A stretch of DNA of 6,635 nt from JBAZMA01 sp041649995. Lineage in GTDB: Bacteria; Omnitrophota; Gorgyraeia; Velamenicoccales; Velamenicoccaceae. Where the stretch lies: positions 1 to 6,635 of the forward strand of contig JBAZMA010000031.1 in the NCBI GenBank assembly GCA_041649995.1, in the 5' to 3' direction. The position numbers and the translations under genes were made by a program. The notes under the pieces are model-generated. The model saw only the letters and a list, made by a program, of their open reading frames with translations, made no database searches and had not been told where the DNA came from. Positions 4,506-6,635 of this stretch are shown one piece after another; position 1 is the stretch's first letter; every line of letters starts with the position of its first letter.

Positions 4506-6202
4506 ATACAGCCTTTGCCAACAACGTCAGCGTCTCAAACGTCAAGCTTCAGAACCTGGATGCCGCAGCCGGAACAATCGAGATCAAGTTCGATGTCTCC
4601 TGGGACAACTATTTTAACGGTACCGACGCCAACGATCAGGCCTTCTTTGACCGCGCCTGGGTCTTTGCCAAGTTCTATCGCGCGGACACAGGCGTCTGGG
4701 ACCACGTGCCCCTCTCAACAGGAGGGACGGTTGCCGCCTACAACACAACCGACAAAACAGGCATCACAGCAGACGGCGTGGGCGCCTTCTTAAAACCCGG
4801 CGCCAACCAGACCTTTGTCTGGCAATACACCCATGTGCCTGTGACCCTGACCATCGCCTCACCCTGTGTCGTGACCTACACCAATCACGGGCTTCCTGCC
4901 AACTCACCCATCACGTTCTCAACCACAGGCGCCCTTCCCACAGGCATCACAGCCGGCAATACCTATTATGTCAAAGCCCCCACAGCCAATACCTTCAACA
5001 TCTCAACCAGCCCGGGCCAGGCCAACGTCAACACCTCAGGTTCCCAATCCGGCCAGCAGCGCATCAATGCCCCTGCCATCATGTTCGGGGACAATGTCCA
5101 GGTCAAGGTGTTTGCCATTGAGATGGTCTATATACCGCAGGGGGCATTCACAGTGGGCTCAGGCGGGACAGAGGCAGGACGCTTCAGAGAAGGCGCGACA
5201 ACCAACACCCCTTATGAGATAACGACAGAGGGGGCTATAAGCATAGCCAACACGGCAGGCAATCTTTGGGGGGTATCGACCAGCGGCAACAGCACAATTG
5301 GAACGACGGGGACGCTGCCTGTCGCTTTTCCCAAAGGCTACAACGGATTTTTTGTTATGAAGTATGAAACCACCCAGGGCCAATACAGGGATTTTTTGAA
5401 TTCGCTGACACGCGCGCAGCAGAACAACAGGATCTATACGCAGAATTCAAATTATTTCACATTCTATAACAGCAGCACAACCGTCAACTACAGGAATGGT
5501 ATTCGCAATCCTAATCCTGTTCCCGCGTCTCCGACGCCTATTACCTTTGGCTGCGATTTGAATAATAACGGTGTTTTTAATGAGGCATCCGACGGGGAAT
5601 GGGTCGGCTGTAATTATCCGACCTATTACGATGCCAGGGCGTATTTGGATTGGGCAGGCCTGCGTTTTATGACGGAATTGGAGTTTGAAAAAGCGGCGCG
5701 CGGCGGCGGCGTCACGCCTGTGGCCGATGCCTATGCCTGGGGGACAACAGACGTAACAGCAGCAACAGGCTTGACAGATAGCGGTACGAAAAATGAAACA
5801 GTGACTCCATCCGGCGCGAACACAGCTTACAATAACCCCTCAGCCATAGGAGGTCCTTTAAGGGCAGGCTTTGCCGCTACTGCCGCCTCCAACAGAGTCC
5901 AATCAGGAGCTTCTTATTATGGGGTCATGGATCTCAGCGGCAATAACTGGGAGAAAGTCATCTCAGTGGGAAGCACTGATGGCCGCGCTTACACGGGTTT
6001 GCATGGCGATGGCTGTTTAGCTTCTGACGGCGCAGGCAATGTTACGGGGTGGCCCACTTATAATGGGCAGGGTTTGCGCGGCGGCGGGTTCTATGACAGT
6101 TCTTTGGTTTATCAGCTTCTGTCAAATCGTACTAATGGAGTATGGACGGATAGCGGCCGAAATCAGAACGTTGGTTTTCGCGGGGCCCGGACAGCGGCTT
6201 AA
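4400..6202 (+). CDS. Secreted SUMF1/C-type-lectin-like protein, possible DGR target
   Basis: Residues 1-41 form a long signal peptide (basic start, hydrophobic core 18-35, cleavage after TAFA). Residues 42-144 are a beta-sandwich of the type that precedes SUMF1-like domains. Residues 148-222 match a module I recall from phage tail-fibre proteins (HGLPAN, ALPTGITAG, TYYV, NTSGSQSG). Residues 235-600 are a formylglycine-generating-enzyme-like (SUMF1/FGE-sulfatase) domain: IEMVYIPQGAF (240-250), MKYETTQGQYRDF, LRFMTELEFEKAARGG, GVMDLSGNNWEKV, and RGGGF (560-564) through GFRGAR (592-597). The catalytic Cys pair of true FGE, expected between RGG and GFR, is absent, so enzyme activity is unlikely; a ligand-binding C-type-lectin fold fits better. 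The segment 564-591 is where diversity-generating retroelements vary such proteins. The ATG at 4400 gives the signal peptide directly and is shared with the next gene; only a purine-rich AGAAAG precedes it. Third-position GC falls in the 3' half. Confidence 0.9.
   Translation: MINRPTDTIRSKQKKQAGLLALFFLLLPVVCGLLPDTAFANNVSVSNVKLQNLDAAAGTIEIKFDVSWDNYFNGTDANDQAFFDRAWVFAKFYRADTGVWDHVPLSTGGTVAAYNTTDKTGITADGVGAFLKPGANQTFVWQYTHVPVTLTIASPCVVTYTNHGLPANSPITFSTTGALPTGITAGNTYYVKAPTANTFNISTSPGQANVNTSGSQSGQQRINAPAIMFGDNVQVKVFAIEMVYIPQGAFTVGSGGTEAGRFREGATTNTPYEITTEGAISIANTAGNLWGVSTSGNSTIGTTGTLPVAFPKGYNGFFVMKYETTQGQYRDFLNSLTRAQQNNRIYTQNSNYFTFYNSSTTVNYRNGIRNPNPVPASPTPITFGCDLNNNGVFNEASDGEWVGCNYPTYYDARAYLDWAGLRFMTELEFEKAARGGGVTPVADAYAWGTTDVTAATGLTDSGTKNETVTPSGANTAYNNPSAIGGPLRAGFAATAASNRVQSGASYYGVMDLSGNNWEKVISVGSTDGRAYTGLHGDGCLASDGAGNVTGWPTYNGQGLRGGGFYDSSLVYQLLSNRTNGVWTDSGRNQNVGFRGARTAA
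4841..5065 (+). other. Phage tail-fibre-like module inside the secreted protein
   Basis: Residues 148-222 of the 600-aa protein read as one compact repeat-type module with the motifs HGLPAN, FSTTGALPTGITAG, TYYVKAPTANTF and NTSGSQSG. From memory this is a common unit of phage virion and tail-fibre proteins. It separates FVWQYTH from DNVQVKVFAIEMVYIP, which in related surface proteins I remember as lying close together. Its third-base usage is as GC-rich as its flanks, so any transfer would be old. Confidence 0.6.
6071..6190 (+). other. Candidate variable region of a diversity-generating retroelement
   Basis: Codons 558-597 lie at the 3' end of a C-type-lectin-fold gene, run from GLRGGG to GFRGAR, and contain an irregular, polar and aromatic-rich segment (FYDSSLVY, NRTNGVW, TDSGRNQN). 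Directly after it comes a 12-nt GC-only tract, CGCGGGGCCCGG (6179-6190), like the GC-rich initiation site that follows known variable regions. Several codons end in T or C, as expected if AAY template codons were mutated, but others (GGA, GTA, TGG, CAG) do not fit simple AAY origins. No template repeat or reverse transcriptase is present in the window. Confidence 0.4.
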
Positions 6203-6444
6203 AGCGAAATAACCGAAGGACGAGACAGTCGACGGTCCACAGTCCATGGTCCACACTTAACGTAGGACGTTCGCATCCTTCGGATGCTCGGACGTGAGGA
6301 CGTGCGGACGCACGAAGGACGAAAACACGAGGGACGAAGGAACAATTAAGAATTAAGAATGAAGAATTAGAAAAAGCCAGTAAACAGTTGTTCAGTAAAA
6401 GCAAAAGATAAACCAAAACAAAGAGCAAAACAAAGAGCAAAAAC
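6203..6444. repeat. Composite short-repeat spacer, copy C
   Basis: The order of elements matches copy A. A CAGTCGAC junction is followed by three heptamers of GTCCAC type (6234-6254), a linker, the 15-nt hairpin (6273-6287) and GGACGTGA/GGACGTGC/GGACGCAC octamers (6290-6313). ACGAAGG-like units (to about 6340) and four AATTAAG-type heptamers (6344-6371) come next. An A-rich leader carries two perfect copies of the 12-mer CAAAACAAAGAG (6414-6437) just before the ATG at 6445. No terminator for the preceding gene is seen. TTGTTC at 6388-6393 could be a -35 box but has no well-spaced -10. Confidence 0.85.
6273..6287. repeat. Conserved perfect hairpin in spacer C
   Basis: Identical to the hairpin at 78-92: a 6-bp stem with a TTC loop, inside a 39-nt block (6272-6310) that is identical between the two spacers about 6.2 kb apart. 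No T-tract follows. Confidence 0.75.
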
Positions 6445-6550
6445 ATGATCAACAGACCGACAGACACAATCCGGAGTAAACAAAAGAAGCAGGCAGGCCT
6501 TCTTGCCCTGTTCTTCTTGCTGTTGCCTGTTGCCTGCGGCCTGTTGCCTG
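6436..6550 (+). repeat. Start/signal-peptide cassette, second copy (direct repeat)
   Basis: Second copy of the 115-nt block at 4391-4505. Here the heptamers at 6520-6550 read CTGTTGC, CTGTTGC, CTGCGGC, CTGTTGC; the single base difference changes Val to Ala in the signal peptide. Homology ends sharply at 6551. Confidence 0.95.
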
Positions 6551-6635
6551 GCGAAGCCCTGGCCCAATACGCCGGCGGCTCAGGTTCAGGCTATACCACA
6601 GGGGAGAGCGCGTTAGGCTTGATGAGCTCTTCTTC
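6445..6635 (+). CDS. Secreted surface protein, N-terminal part only (runs off window)
   Basis: Sixty-three codons plus two bases are visible, with no stop. Residues 1-40 are a signal peptide that is identical to that of the gene at 4400 through residue 35 except V30A, with an AXA-type cleavage site (EALA, then Q41). A Cys at 31 lies in LPVAC, only a poor lipobox match, so signal peptidase I export is favoured. The mature part begins QYAGGSGSGY and is rich in Gly and Ser; this beginning is familiar from large secreted proteins of Omnitrophota-like genomes, but the domain cannot be named from so little. The gene follows repeat spacer C and an A-rich leader without a clear Shine-Dalgarno motif. 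It is probably another member of the surface-protein set, sharing export cassette but not mature domain with its neighbour. Confidence 0.85.
   Translation, partial: MINRPTDTIRSKQKKQAGLLALFFLLLPVACGLLPGEALAQYAGGSGSGYTTGESALGLMSSS

Noticed and set aside
6273..6287. Terminator of the 600-aa protein gene
   Set aside because: The hairpin lacks a T-tract and is identical to one at 78-92 inside the repeat element, so it belongs to the repeat.
6132..6467. Minus-strand 111-codon open frame across spacer C
   Set aside because: It reads through tandem repeats and the shared start cassette in reverse, giving low-complexity hydrophobic runs and repeated VDHGLWTVDC-like residues; no start context and no domain.

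Overview
The window shows moderately GC-rich coding DNA that encodes large, secreted, modular surface proteins, separated by spacers built from short tandem repeats. The architectures suggest an uncultivated, Gram-negative-like bacterium. Candidatus Omnitrophota is my best guess, because DUF2341 proteins, SUMF1-like (formylglycine-generating-enzyme fold) secreted proteins and a mature protein beginning AQYAGGSGSGY look familiar from that group. This is an inference from recalled protein style; the window holds no rRNA, tRNA or other marker gene.

Layout, all on the + strand. Positions 1-166 are a repeat-rich spacer (copy A). A promoter region (162-223) leads into a 275-aa exported single-pass membrane protein (265-1092), closed by a rho-independent terminator (1139-1168). 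A long AT-rich leader (1171-1515) with a plausible promoter and RNA-like stems precedes an approximately 898-aa DUF2341-type surface protein with three Asp-box-like motifs and an unusual C-terminal domain (1516-4212). A second repeat spacer (copy B, 4213-4399) leads into a 600-aa secreted protein: an N-terminal beta-sandwich, an inserted phage-tail-fibre-like module, and a C-terminal SUMF1/C-type-lectin-like domain without the catalytic cysteines (4400-6202). A third repeat spacer (copy C, 6203-6444) leads into another secreted protein, cut by the window end (6445-6635).

The last two genes share a 115-nt block (114 of 115 identical by eye) covering the start codon and most of the signal peptide, after which the proteins diverge completely. 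This looks like a reused export cassette attached to different surface modules. The repeat spacers follow the same order of sub-repeats (A and C fully, B partly), mostly with 7-nt or 8-nt periodicity, and a heptamer even forms part of the shared signal-peptide coding sequence.

The most interesting possibility is that the 3' end of the 600-aa gene is the variable region of a diversity-generating retroelement: C-type-lectin-type fold, variable-looking segment between RGG and GFR, and a GC-only tract right after it. No reverse transcriptase or template repeat lies in the window, so this is a hypothesis. The genes look like a set of independently expressed cell-surface adhesin or recognition proteins rather than a metabolic operon.
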